A stretch of DNA of 64,000 bases, from contig PUNE01000079.1 of NCBI GenBank assembly GCA_003551665.1, forward strand, positions 150,887-214,886, in the 5' to 3' direction. Shown one piece after another: positions 24,162 through 32,508 of this stretch (positions are counted from its first letter, which is position 1; each line of letters starts with the position of its first letter). Source of the DNA: Halobacteroidaceae bacterium (lineage in GTDB: Bacteria; Bacillota; Halanaerobiia; B1SED10-174). A model generated the notes under the pieces. The model searched no databases. It had not been told where the DNA came from and worked only from the letters and a program-made list of their open reading frames with translations. Made by a program: the position numbers and the translations under genes.

Positions 24162-26793
24162 TCCCCAGTTCTTCAGCCCAGTTTTCCAGGCAGAGCAGGT
24201 TGAATTTTTGCCGGTTAATTTTATCCCCCATCAAAAAACAACAACCAGCAATATTAGATCGATTTTTTAATTGTTTTACCAGACTAAGAGCAAGTTTTTC
24301 CTCGTAAAAAATTATCTGTGATAAAATCTCCCGGACCCCGGTATGATCCCTCTTTTTCTGTAATTCCTTTGTGCAGGTGAGGATTCGTTCCAGTTTACCA
24401 TCCTTTTTAAGCTCGACCATTCCAACAAAAAAAAGGGCAACCTCGTTTTCTGGTTGTTCTTTAAGTTTTTCTTCAGCCAACCTCTTTAATTTTTCCACTT
24501 CTCCCTTTTTTTCTGCCATTTCCAGTATCTCAACAACCTCTTCAGCAGAAAAATCTTTTTCTCCAAGCAATAGCTGCAACCGGTTTTTTCCCTTTTCAGA
24601 AGGATTTTTGGCCTCAATTGACCGGGCCCCTGATGCCTTCAGGCTTTCCCGATCACAATAACCACATCGCCCTTTAAAATCCACCTGTTGATCCATGTAA
24701 TCCAGTAAAATTACCCTGCGGCAGCGTTCTTTTTCCAGGGCATATTTTTCAACCATTTCCAGGGCCGCAAATTTTCTCCTTTTTATTTTATAATCCCGCT
24801 GAATAAACCCGGCTGTTAAAACTTCCCCTGGTTCCTGGAGGCGAGTGGTTTCTTTTTCTATCCCCAGAGTTAGCCCTTCCTTTTCATAATACTGAATGTA
24901 ATAATCCAGAATCACTCCCCTGCCCTGGAGATAATTCAGGTATTTTTGGAACAAAACCTGATTCCTTTTCTCAATTTTCAGTCCGATTTCTTTTCCCCCG
25001 CGGCGAAATATTTCTCTTATTAAATAATTCAAGGCAGAGGCATGATTCTGGGGAGATTGATGCTGATTTTTAATGAATTGGGCCTGAACACCGAAATCAC
25101 AGAGTTCTTCGACACGGTAGCGGCACTTCCAGTTTCCCGTACAGGGAGGTTCCATCTTCCCCCTTTTCCTGGTCTCCTGCAGGCATTTTTTCTTCCTTGG
25201 TTTAAACAAAAGGATGGCGAGGCTTCTTTCCCCGTTACGGCCAACCCTTCCCATCTCCTGGAAGTAAGCCTCCAGTGAACCCGGTGAATAGTAATGGATA
25301 ACATAGTTAATATCGGGCTTATCAATTCCCATTCCAAAAGCCCGGGTTGCTACAAGGAGAGGGATTTTATTTCTTATAAAATCATCCTGGATTTTCTTTT
25401 TCTCTCTTTCTTCAAGGTTACCGTGGTAGGAAAAAACGTCATGGCCATTTTCTTCCAGATGGAGTTTCAGTTTTTCTGTGCTGGCCTCCCGCGTATTGTT
25501 TCCCTCAGCTCGAGCATAGGGAGTAAAAATCAGGCCGGAAGTTTTTTCCCTGATTTCCTCTTCAGTATAGCCAAAAAAAGAGGGTAAATGTTCTTTAATT
25601 ATTTTTTTCAGAACCTCCTTGCGATTCTGGCCTGGAGAAACCAATTCTACCTGCAAACCTACCTCCGCCCTATCCATTTTCTGGGTTGCAAAAATATCTT
25701 CTTCCTTAAACTGAAAACGTTCCTTCAGCTCATTTCTTACTCTTGCGGGGGCAGTGGCTGTTAAACCAATTAGACCCGAACCTTTCTTGTCAGAAAAGTC
25801 CGTGGCAATCTTTAAATAGGCGGGGCGGAAATCATGCCCCCACTCGGATACACAGTGTATTTCATCAAGTATAAAAAACCCCTGTCTGGAAAATCCCCTT
25901 TGTCTAATCAAATCCCGGATCCTTTTTTGTTGCAATCTTTCTGGAGAAAGATACAGCAGTTTCAATTGCCCCTGCCACCATCTCTGCAAAACCCGATTTT
26001 TGATATTTGTATCCTGGGAACTGTCAAGGAAATCCGCCCATAAACCCCGCTCCTTGGAATGCAGGTTCTCAATCTGGTCCCGAATAAGTGATTTTAGTGG
26101 TGCTACAATAATTGAGGTCCCGGGAAAAAGGAGGGCCGGAAGTTGAAAACAGATTGATTTTCCTGCTCCTGTTGGTAAAATCCCCAGAACCTGTTTTCTC
26201 TTCAGGATTTTTTTTATTATCGAAAACTGATCTGGTTTTAACCCGGGAAAACCCCAGATTCTCTGGAGGACATAATCAAGAGGCTTTTTGTCAACCACCA
26301 ACCCTTTGAGCCCGCCTTTTTCGGGAAAAAACTCTATACTCCAGTGTTCCTTCCTGATAAAAAAATGCACCTTTTTTGCTCCCGAGCCAAACTGGAAAAT
26401 TTCTCCGTACCCTTTTTGCAGCAGTTTTTTCTTCTGGACTGAAGTCACCCGGCAAAAAACAAAAAGATCTGCCGGGTACTCAAAAAAATCTTTTTCTGGT
26501 TCGGGTGCCCCCATAATAAGGCTTTTTTCCTCATTAAAACAACTGAAGGTAACGGTTTTTCCTGTTTCAATTTTTTTCCTTCTATTTTTTTCTCGAGTTA
26601 GCCTCCCCAGAACACTATCCATTTCAATAAGGTCTCTAACTCCTTCCCGGATTAAACCACCAAGAGAATCCATTACCAGGTTTGTTCCAGAAAAAAAACG
26701 CAAGGTTATCAACTGAAGTTTTTTTTGCCATGGCTCCTGATAATAATCAGGTGGAGTACTTTGAACAAGGTTAAACATCAGGTTTTTATCCAT
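24133..26793 (-). CDS. RecQ-family DNA helicase, variant with long N-terminal extension
   Basis: 886 residues. SF2 motifs: Walker A GILPTGAGKSICFQLPALL (about residue 208), DEIH box in LDEIHCVSEWGHDFRP (the aromatic-rich RecQ loop follows), LTATAP, and motif VI as EMGRVGRNG instead of the usual GRAGRDG. A Cys set (CTGNWKCRYRVEELCDFG, then RCGYCDRE) may bind zinc. About 190 residues precede the helicase domain and a helical repeat-like C-terminus (LKEQPENEVALFFVGM) replaces HRDC. This is not housekeeping RecQ architecture. First gene of the cc-HD-macro-CsgG operon; GAGGAGG-like site precedes the ATG. Repair, or mobile-element defence, are both possible. Confidence 0.85.
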   Translation of the reverse strand: MDKNLMFNLVQSTPPDYYQEPWQKKLQLITLRFFSGTNLVMDSLGGLIREGVRDLIEMDSVLGRLTREKNRRKKIETGKTVTFSCFNEEKSLIMGAPEPEKDFFEYPADLFVFCRVTSVQKKKLLQKGYGEIFQFGSGAKKVHFFIRKEHWSIEFFPEKGGLKGLVVDKKPLDYVLQRIWGFPGLKPDQFSIIKKILKRKQVLGILPTGAGKSICFQLPALLFPGTSIIVAPLKSLIRDQIENLHSKERGLWADFLDSSQDTNIKNRVLQRWWQGQLKLLYLSPERLQQKRIRDLIRQRGFSRQGFFILDEIHCVSEWGHDFRPAYLKIATDFSDKKGSGLIGLTATAPARVRNELKERFQFKEEDIFATQKMDRAEVGLQVELVSPGQNRKEVLKKIIKEHLPSFFGYTEEEIREKTSGLIFTPYARAEGNNTREASTEKLKLHLEENGHDVFSYHGNLEEREKKKIQDDFIRNKIPLLVATRAFGMGIDKPDINYVIHYYSPGSLEAYFQEMGRVGRNGERSLAILLFKPRKKKCLQETRKRGKMEPPCTGNWKCRYRVEELCDFGVQAQFIKNQHQSPQNHASALNYLIREIFRRGGKEIGLKIEKRNQVLFQKYLNYLQGRGVILDYYIQYYEKEGLTLGIEKETTRLQEPGEVLTAGFIQRDYKIKRRKFAALEMVEKYALEKERCRRVILLDYMDQQVDFKGRCGYCDRESLKASGARSIEAKNPSEKGKNRLQLLLGEKDFSAEEVVEILEMAEKKGEVEKLKRLAEEKLKEQPENEVALFFVGMVELKKDGKLERILTCTKELQKKRDHTGVREILSQIIFYEEKLALSLVKQLKNRSNIAGCCFLMGDKINRQKFNLLCLENWAEELGNVLGGEKTG

Positions 26794-26850
26794 TTCAACC
26801 TCCTCTTAAAATTATTTCTATAATTGGAAAATTTTTCCTTCTGATTCCAT

Positions 26851-26873
26851 AAAAAAACCCACCCTCAGGTGGG
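26851..26873 (-). terminator. Terminator of the selenoperoxiredoxin operon
   Basis: CCCACC-CTCA-GGTGGG stem (26858-26873) with a seven-T run following on the minus strand. It starts at the stop codon of the small membrane protein and ends the prx/DsrE operon before the RecQ gene. Confidence 0.85.
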
Positions 26874-27119
26874 TTATCTACCTCTTTCCAGATCAGACAT
26901 GATCTTTTCCAGGTACCACTGCTCACTCTTTCCCGGATATTTTTTCTTAAGCCTACCCTTCATATCTTCAATATATTCATCAGCCCGGGTTTCATCAACC
27001 CGCATCTTTCTCCTGATCTCCTGTCTTAACTTCCCCTTTTCCCTTTTATCTCTCTGTCGGGGCCAAAAATAAGCAAGAACAACTATAGCAATAATACCCA
27101 AAACCAGTATCCAGACCAT
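26874..27119 (-). CDS. Small single-helix membrane protein, unknown function
   Basis: 81 residues: one N-terminal membrane helix (VWILVLGIIAIVVLAYFW) then a very basic/acidic helical tail (RQRDKREKGKLRQEIRRKM, ending EKIMSDLERGR). The tail has no Cys. No recognised family. Its ATG overlaps the stop of the DsrE-like gene (TAATG), so the two are translationally coupled and cotranscribed with the selenocysteine peroxiredoxin. Function unknown; a membrane tether for its redox neighbours is only a guess. Confidence 0.7.
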   Translation of the reverse strand: MVWILVLGIIAIVVLAYFWPRQRDKREKGKLRQEIRRKMRVDETRADEYIEDMKGRLKKKYPGKSEQWYLEKIMSDLERGR

Positions 27120-27466
27120 TAAAGAGTCACCACCTGTTCGGTTTTCCCCAACAGTTCAGTAATACTGCCCATGTTGGAAACTTCCCCAACCAGGGGTTTT
27201 TCCTTCAGCCCATAATAATCAAGACAGGTTCCGCAGGCCAGGACTTCCACACCTCTGCCAGCAATTTTCTGCAGCGATTGGGCAATTTCCGAGCTTTCCA
27301 GGGCCAGAAAAACACCTCTATTCATAAAGATAACCGCTTCAGGAATATTATCTCCTTCGGCCAGGGCATAAAAGAAATTTCTCATCAAAATTTTTCCAAG
27401 CTCAGCTTTCCCATCTCCAAGGGTTTCTCCTGTGCAGAAAATGATTTGTTTGCCCAAAGGTTTCAC
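27119..27466 (-). CDS. DsrE/YedF-like sulfurtransferase-fold protein
   Basis: About 115 residues with the DsrE fold: IIFCTGETLGDGKAELGKILM, FFYALAEGDNIPEAVIFMNRGV, and VEVLACGTCLDYYGLKEKPLVGEVSNM, with Cys at ACGTC in the usual active-site place. It matches the C-terminal domain of YedF, a protein family tied to selenium metabolism, but the N-terminal SirA/TusA domain is missing. It sits directly after a selenoprotein gene, supporting a selenium or persulfide role. Start unsure: GTG at 27466 has AAGGGAA against it, TTG at 27457 is better spaced; the frame is open to 27514. Confidence 0.75.
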   Translation of the reverse strand: MKPLGKQIIFCTGETLGDGKAELGKILMRNFFYALAEGDNIPEAVIFMNRGVFLALESSEIAQSLQKIAGRGVEVLACGTCLDYYGLKEKPLVGEVSNMGSITELLGKTEQVVTL

Positions 27467-27531
27467 TTCCCTTTTCCAGTTATTGTCACTTTTTTGGTTT
27501 CTAACGGGACACACCCTTATTTCCCTTTAAG

Positions 27532-27981
27532 TTATATCGGTTTCCATTTCCGGATAAAATCCAGGACTTCTTCAGCATGGCCATCGACTTTAACCTTTCG
27601 GTATTCTTTGATTATCTTTCCATTTTCGTCAACTATAAATGTACTTCGGGTTGTTCCCCCTTTTTCATTTAAAACCCCGAATTGTTTAATCACCTTTTTT
27701 TCTGTATCTGATAGCAACACAAACGGAAGGTCATACTTATCCCTGAAATTGTGGTGAGAAACCATACCATCCTTGCTTACACCAAGAACCACTGTATTCA
27801 GCTCTTCCAGAGCTTTGTGCCGATCCCGAAAAGAGATGGCTTCTTTGGTTCAGCCTCCGGTATTATCTTTGGGATAAAAATAAAGAACTACCTTTTTCCC
27901 CTTGTAATCTTTCAGGCTGTGGTCTTTTCCATCAGTCCCGGGCAAAGAAAATTCTGGCGCAGCTTTTCCCTGCAATTCCAT
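27532..27981 (-). CDS. Selenocysteine peroxiredoxin (Bcp/PrxQ type)
   Basis: Thiol-dependent peroxidase of the Bcp/PrxQ family, 149 residues counting selenocysteine. Upstream and downstream of an in-frame TGA at 27850-27852 the protein is continuous Bcp: VVLYFYPKDNTGG, then Sec44, then TKEAISFRDRH. Bcp has PGCTKEAC here, so TGA replaces the peroxidatic Cys and the usual resolving Cys five residues on is Ile. I see no Cys anywhere, so Sec is the only redox centre and reduction needs an outside thiol. ATG at 27981 with AAGGGGG about 8 nt upstream. A possible SECIS hairpin follows the TGA. Operon continues with the DsrE/YedF-like gene. Confidence 0.9.
27819..27852 (-). promoter_or_regulatory. 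Sec codon and candidate bacterial SECIS in the peroxiredoxin gene
   Basis: TGA at 27850-27852; ten bases later a stem GCCATC (27840-27835) pairs with GAT-C-GGC (27825-27819, one bulged base) around a nine-base loop ending CGG. Position and size fit a bacterial SECIS; the loop fits the loose consensus only partly. Confidence 0.55.
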
Positions 27982-28134
27982 TCCACAAACCCCCTTCCAT
28001 GTATAATAAAAACTTATTCTCTAAAAAATTCCATAATCCTTCTGGCCAAATCCCATAAATATTGGAGCAAAAGGAGGGGGCAGGGTTTCCCCTCTCGAAT
28101 GTTTTAATAAATCCAACTATAGAAGGTGAGTCCA

Positions 28135-28899
28135 ATGAAAATAGTCGCCGATTTACATACCCATACAGTAGCCTGTGGTCATGGTTTCAGTACAGTAGAA
28201 GAGAATGTTCAGGCTGCAAAAAGAGCTGGTCTCCTTGCCGTGGCAATTACAGAACATGGCCCCTCAATTCCCGGAGGGCCCCACCACTACCTGATGGGAG
28301 CCATGACCCAAATTCCCCCAAGAGCAGAGGGCCTGCGCATTCTGCGGGGAGCTGAGTTAAACATAATCAATACCAAGGGAAAGTTGGATCTGGACCTGGA
28401 GCGAATGAGCCTTCTCGACCTTGTCCTGGCTGCAATCCATCCTGGAACCCCATACAGGGGAGAAACTTCTGAAGAACACACCACCGCCCTCTGTTCAGCC
28501 ATGGAAAACCCTTACCTTGATATTCTGGCCCACCCGGACAACCCGGGTTACCCACTGGATTATAAAAAGGTGGTACAGAAAGCAGTTGCAGAGGGGGTTT
28601 TGCTGGAAGTTAATAATAATTCCCTGAACACCGGCCATCCTGGACGAAAAAATGGCCGGGAAAACTGCCTGGAATTCCTGGAAATAGGGAAAAAAGAAGG
28701 CCTCCAGATAGCTGTAGGAAGTGATGCCCATATTTCTTTTTCTGTGGGCAAAATGCATAAAGCCCTTCTCCTCCTGGAAGAAGTTAATTACCCCCGGGAG
28801 TTAATCCTCAATCACTCTCTGGAAGCAATTGAGAACTTCCTGGAACAGAAAAAGAAAAGAATTCAAAATAAGCTAAGAAATAATTTCAATCTGGATTGA
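28135..28899 (+). CDS. PHP-domain phosphoesterase (YcdX type)
   Basis: 254 residues; trinuclear-metal phosphatase of the PHP family. Metal ligands: DLHTHT with ACGHGFSTVEEN (residues 5-20), ITEHGP, GAELNI, AAIHPG, ILAHPDNPG, and SDAHISF. The order matches YcdX-like phosphatases. ATG at 28135 with AGAAGGTG 6 nt upstream; a GTG at 28126 lies inside that site. Followed by the inositol-phosphatase gene with 14 nt between, so the two are probably cotranscribed; a shared phosphomonoester pathway is plausible but unproven. Confidence 0.88.
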   Translation: MKIVADLHTHTVACGHGFSTVEENVQAAKRAGLLAVAITEHGPSIPGGPHHYLMGAMTQIPPRAEGLRILRGAELNIINTKGKLDLDLERMSLLDLVLAAIHPGTPYRGETSEEHTTALCSAMENPYLDILAHPDNPGYPLDYKKVVQKAVAEGVLLEVNNNSLNTGHPGRKNGRENCLEFLEIGKKEGLQIAVGSDAHISFSVGKMHKALLLLEEVNYPRELILNHSLEAIENFLEQKKKRIQNKLRNNFNLD

Positions 28900-28913
28900 A
28901 GGGAGTTTTTCTT

Positions 28914-29696
28914 ATGGATCTTTACAAAACATCGGGCCTTGTTGAAACCTGGCTTGAGGAGTTGGGGGATTATCAGCTTGAAAAACAATACAGGGAACTC
29001 AATATCTCCACGAAAGAAAACCCTGCCGACCTGGTAACCCAGGTTGACCAAAACTCCGAAAAATGGCTGGTGGAGAAAATTCATTCCCACTTCCCCCAAC
29101 ATAGCATCTGGGGTGAAGAAGGGGGATATATTGAGAGAGATCCAGATTATCTCTGGGTAATGGATCCCCTGGACGGAACCATGAATTACACTCACGGGTT
29201 ACCCATATTCGGAATTTCTCTGGCCTTACAACACAAAGGTGAAACAATCCTTGGAGCAATCCACTTTCCACGTTTTGCTGAAACTTTTTCTGCTGTAAAA
29301 GGCAATGGAGCAAAATGCAACGGGAAAAAAATCCGGGTTTCTTCAGAAGAAAACCCCCGGAAATCCCTTTTGGGGATTGCAATCCCCTATTCCAAAATTG
29401 AGGGGAAAATCGATGACGACTACCTGGCCCCCTTTCACTCCCGCTTCAGGGGAATCAGAATCTTCGGGTGTGTTGTATTTGACCTCTGCCAGGTTGCAAG
29501 CGGAAACCTGGAGTGTTCCCTATCCCTGAAAATGAACCCCTGGGATGTTCTGGCTGGAATATTAATCATAGTGGAGGCCGGGGGGAGTTGTTTCCATAGA
29601 AAAACCGAAAATAATTATTCGGTTCTTTCCGCAAATTCATCGCTTCTGGCCAGATTAGAAAAGGACATTGCCTTTACAAGGCTACTGAATTTTTAG
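28914..29696 (+). CDS. Inositol-monophosphatase-family phosphatase
   Basis: 260 residues. The Mg/Li-type phosphatase signature: WGEEGGY (metal Glu), WVMDPLDGTMNYTHG (D-P-L-D-G-T), and LKMNPWDVLAGILIIVEAGG (second W-D-x-x-A/G site), all canonical. Substrates in the family include inositol phosphates, fructose-1,6-bisphosphate and PAP; none can be chosen here. ATG at 28914 with AAGGGAG 8 nt upstream (an in-frame codon at 28896 overlaps the PHP gene and lacks a site). Second gene of the pair with the PHP phosphatase, then a strong terminator. Confidence 0.88.
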   Translation: MDLYKTSGLVETWLEELGDYQLEKQYRELNISTKENPADLVTQVDQNSEKWLVEKIHSHFPQHSIWGEEGGYIERDPDYLWVMDPLDGTMNYTHGLPIFGISLALQHKGETILGAIHFPRFAETFSAVKGNGAKCNGKKIRVSSEENPRKSLLGIAIPYSKIEGKIDDDYLAPFHSRFRGIRIFGCVVFDLCQVASGNLECSLSLKMNPWDVLAGILIIVEAGGSCFHRKTENNYSVLSANSSLLARLEKDIAFTRLLNF

Positions 29697-29728
29697 CCCG
29701 CCTCCCTTTTACCCCTATTCAAAAATTT

Positions 29729-29771
29729 CCCCGGTCCCAGTTAGGAAACCAAACTGGAACCGGGGTTTTTT
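29729..29771 (+). terminator. Terminator of the PHP/IMPase operon
   Basis: Long stem CCCCGGT-CCAGTT / AACTGG-ACCGGGG (one unpaired base on each side) followed by six T. Confidence 0.85.
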
Positions 29772-29800
29772 CTTTCAAACCAAAAAACCAGGTGTAGTCT

Positions 29801-31831
29801 TCAGCTTACCTTCAAAAACCTTGAATTAACAGCTACAATTACCGTACTTAAAGACATTAACATAGCTCCAACGGCAGGAATAAGAACAACTCCATAATTA
29901 TATAAAATTCCGGCAGCCAGTGGTATGGCGATAATGTTATAACCTGTTGCCCAGCCCAGATTTTGAACCATTTTTCTAAATGTTGCCCTGGCCAGACCAA
30001 GGATAGCCGTCACATCCAGGGGATTGTTCTGGACCAGGACAATATCTGCTGTTGCCACAGCAACATCTGTCCCCGCTCCAATGGCAATACCCACGTCTGC
30101 CTGGGCAAGGGCAGGGGCATCATTAACCCCATCTCCCACCATGGCAGTTACCAGTCCTCGGGATTGAATTTGTTTCACCTTTTCTGCCTTTTGATGGGGT
30201 AGAACTTCTGCAAAGTAATCATCCAGACCCAATTCCCGGGAAACGTAATCTGCAACCTTTTGGTTATCCCCTGTAAGCATGATTGCTTTAATTCCCAGTT
30301 CTTTTAACCTGCTAATAGCCTCCTTTGATTCCTCCCGGATAATATCGGAAAGGGCAATGGCCCCTTTAATTTCCCCTTCAATTATTAAAAAGACCACAGT
30401 TTTCCCCTGACCGGAAAGCCTATCGATTTTTTCATTCTCAATTGGCACTTCCATTTCCCGTATGTAACCAGGACTGGCAACAATTACTTCTTTCTCATTC
30501 ACAACACCTCTAACACCTTTTCCCGTAATTGCCTGGAAATCTTTAACCTCCCCGGGCTCTTTAACAGCCTCGGTTATCCCTCGGGCAATGGGGTGTTCAG
30601 ACCGGGATTCAACTGCAGCAGCGTAAGCAAGTATTTCCTCTTCCGAGATGTTCTCATCGAGAACTACTGTATCCGTTACACCAAACTTTCCCTTGGTAAG
30701 GGTTCCTGTCTTATCAAAAATAACCGCCTGAATATTGCGGGCTTTCTCAAAAGAAGTTCGATTCCGAATTAACAAACCTCTTCGGGCAGAAATCCCCGTT
30801 GAAACTGCTGCAACCAGCGGAACTGCAAGCCCTAAAGCATGCGGGCAGGCCATAACCATAACGGTTACCATTCTTTCCATAGCAAAAGAAACATCAAAAC
30901 CTATAATCCCAAACCAGATTATAAAAGTTAAAGCTCCACCACCCAGAGCGACCAGGGTTAACCAGAAGGCAGCCCTATCGGCCAGGGCCTGGGTCCGGGA
31001 TTTACTGGCTTGAGCTTCTTCTACGAGCTTCATGACCTGGGCCAGATATGTATCTCCACCAGTTTTTGTCACCTCAATGGTAATGGATCCCTCAGCGTTA
31101 ATACCACCACCAATAACTTCCTGGCCCGTTGTTTTACCAACTGGAACTGATTCCCCGGTTAGCATGGATTCATCAATGGTTGTCCTGCCGTTAACTATTT
31201 TCCCATCTGATGGAATTTTCTCTCCGGGCTTAATAACCAGTTGATCCCCCTTTTTTATTTCTTCAACTGGAACCTCTTTAATACTTCCATCTTCAAGAAG
31301 TTTATGGGCTGTAGATGGCATTAATTTTGCCAGTTCTTTTAAGGCTTCGGAAGCACCCATTACTGATTTCATCTCAATCCAGTGGCCCAGGAGCATTATG
31401 GTAACCAGGGTAGATAATTCCCAGAAAAACTGTTCTCCTTCCAATCCAAAAACGATGGCTGAGCTGTAAACATAGGCAGCGGTAATGGCAACTGCCACCA
31501 GGGTCATCATTCCCGGCAACCTTTTTTTGACTTCATCTACCAGACCCTGTAGAAAAGGATACCCTCCGTAGAAATAGACAAATGTGGAAAGGCCAAATAA
31601 AACCAGTTCATCTCCCCTGAACCTGAGTAAATCCCGAACTCCAAGGAATTCCTGGATCATGGGGGAAAGAATTAAGATGGGAATTGTAACAACCAGGGAG
31701 ACCCAAAATCTTTTTCGAAAATCTTCCACCATGTGGGCATGGTGGTCTTGATGGCCTTCTTGGTGTCTTTTTCCTTCATGCTTTTCAGAGTGGGAATGAT
31801 TTTTCATTTCTTTTTGAGGATTACGAACCAT
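29801..31831 (-). CDS. copB: CopB-type heavy-metal P-type ATPase
   Basis: 676-residue P1B-3 ATPase. N-terminal 34 residues are His-rich (HSHSEKHEGKRHQEGHQDHH), used in place of a CxxC metal domain. The membrane metal site is MACPHALGLAVPLV, the CPH motif of CopB, not CPC. Catalytic Asp in FDKTGTLTKG; TGES actuator; nucleotide-domain HP in SEHPIARGI; and GDGVNDAPALAQA. CopB pumps Cu(II)/Ag(I) out. ATG follows GAGGAGG by 10 nt. No copZ or copper-responsive regulator nearby. It lies after, and is separated by a terminator from, the ECF sigma operon. Confidence 0.9.
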   Translation of the reverse strand: MVRNPQKEMKNHSHSEKHEGKRHQEGHQDHHAHMVEDFRKRFWVSLVVTIPILILSPMIQEFLGVRDLLRFRGDELVLFGLSTFVYFYGGYPFLQGLVDEVKKRLPGMMTLVAVAITAAYVYSSAIVFGLEGEQFFWELSTLVTIMLLGHWIEMKSVMGASEALKELAKLMPSTAHKLLEDGSIKEVPVEEIKKGDQLVIKPGEKIPSDGKIVNGRTTIDESMLTGESVPVGKTTGQEVIGGGINAEGSITIEVTKTGGDTYLAQVMKLVEEAQASKSRTQALADRAAFWLTLVALGGGALTFIIWFGIIGFDVSFAMERMVTVMVMACPHALGLAVPLVAAVSTGISARRGLLIRNRTSFEKARNIQAVIFDKTGTLTKGKFGVTDTVVLDENISEEEILAYAAAVESRSEHPIARGITEAVKEPGEVKDFQAITGKGVRGVVNEKEVIVASPGYIREMEVPIENEKIDRLSGQGKTVVFLIIEGEIKGAIALSDIIREESKEAISRLKELGIKAIMLTGDNQKVADYVSRELGLDDYFAEVLPHQKAEKVKQIQSRGLVTAMVGDGVNDAPALAQADVGIAIGAGTDVAVATADIVLVQNNPLDVTAILGLARATFRKMVQNLGWATGYNIIAIPLAAGILYNYGVVLIPAVGAMLMSLSTVIVAVNSRFLKVS

Positions 31832-31985
31832 CGAATTTTTCCCTCCTCAAAGTTTTTCCTACCTTTATTGCCCGGAAAAGATTATTCCCGTTAAATCAGT
31901 AAAAAAACCTAAATTTAATCCTTATTAACCCATTATTGTGTTTACCTTCTATTACCTCCTTCTTCATTCTCCTCTTAAATCCTTC

Positions 31986-32015
31986 TAAAAAAAACCCCGC
32001 AACTCAGCGGGGTTT
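31986..32015 (-). terminator. Terminator of the ECF sigma operon
   Basis: AAACCCCGC-AACTCA-GCGGGGTTT stem with a long T-run following on the minus strand; overlaps the 3' end of the 67-residue gene. Confidence 0.85.
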
Positions 32016-32207
32016 GAATTCTTTCCAGGTGGGAAAAACCTGGGATAAGCCTCTTGCCTGTTCTGGGGAAAGTCCATTGGCAATTGCCGTCTTTTTAAAA
32101 ACCCTTACTGCTTTTTTCCTTTCAAAAGCAAGGACAATAACACGAATCCCCAACCTAAAAAATAGGATTAACAGCCTTATCCCAATCCGAATATAAGAGC
32201 CAATCAT
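32004..32207 (-). CDS. Small helical protein, unknown function
   Basis: 67 residues: amphipathic or membrane-seeking N-terminal helix (RIGIRLLILFFRLGIRVIVLAF) with interspersed Arg, then a short soluble helix ending WKEFKPR. No family recognised. ATG follows GGAGAGG by 7 nt and abuts the stop of the 95-residue gene, so it is the last gene of the sigma-factor operon. The segment NGLSPEQARGLSQVF looks like a small helix-turn-helix-like pair that also appears, in weaker form, in the 95-residue neighbour (MNEEQAFKLTRDYL), which may point to a shared binding motif. Confidence 0.6.
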   Translation of the reverse strand: MIGSYIRIGIRLLILFFRLGIRVIVLAFERKKAVRVFKKTAIANGLSPEQARGLSQVFPTWKEFKPR

Positions 32208-32495
32208 TTAATTATCCTCTCCGGCATCCTGTTTCTTTTCTTTTTTAAAATCCATGTTTCCAACATTCCCAATATTTTTGATAGCGGCCAAATAATCGCG
32301 GGTAAGCTTAAAGGCCTGCTCTTCGTTCATTCCTCCATCTTTTAGCTCCTTAAAGAAAGCGGCCGCAGACTGCCCCAGACCCTTTGCTGCCTCCTGAGAA
32401 TAAATCACATCTCGCAAAGTGGAGAAAAGACCGGGAATTTTCTTAGAAACCATATCTAACATGGCCTCAACTTCTCTTACGTCGTCACTTTTCAC
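32208..32495 (-). CDS. Small soluble protein, unknown function
   Basis: 95 residues, helical, no membrane helix and no Cys. Central AAKGLGQSAAAFFKELKDGGMNEEQAF and charged tail KKEKKQDAGEDN. No family recognised. GTG start with AAGGGGTG about 8 nt upstream. Lies in the ECF sigma operon between the anti-sigma gene and the 67-residue gene, so it is likely part of that sigma factor's output or feedback. Confidence 0.6.
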   Translation of the reverse strand: MKSDDVREVEAMLDMVSKKIPGLFSTLRDVIYSQEAAKGLGQSAAAFFKELKDGGMNEEQAFKLTRDYLAAIKNIGNVGNMDFKKEKKQDAGEDN

Positions 32496-32508
32496 AAAAT
32501 ATCACCCC

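Noticed and set aside
27532..27792. Truncated peroxiredoxin pseudogene
   Set aside because: Upstream frame is intact through TGA to a good start; TGA is at the active-site Cys position, so it is a selenoprotein.
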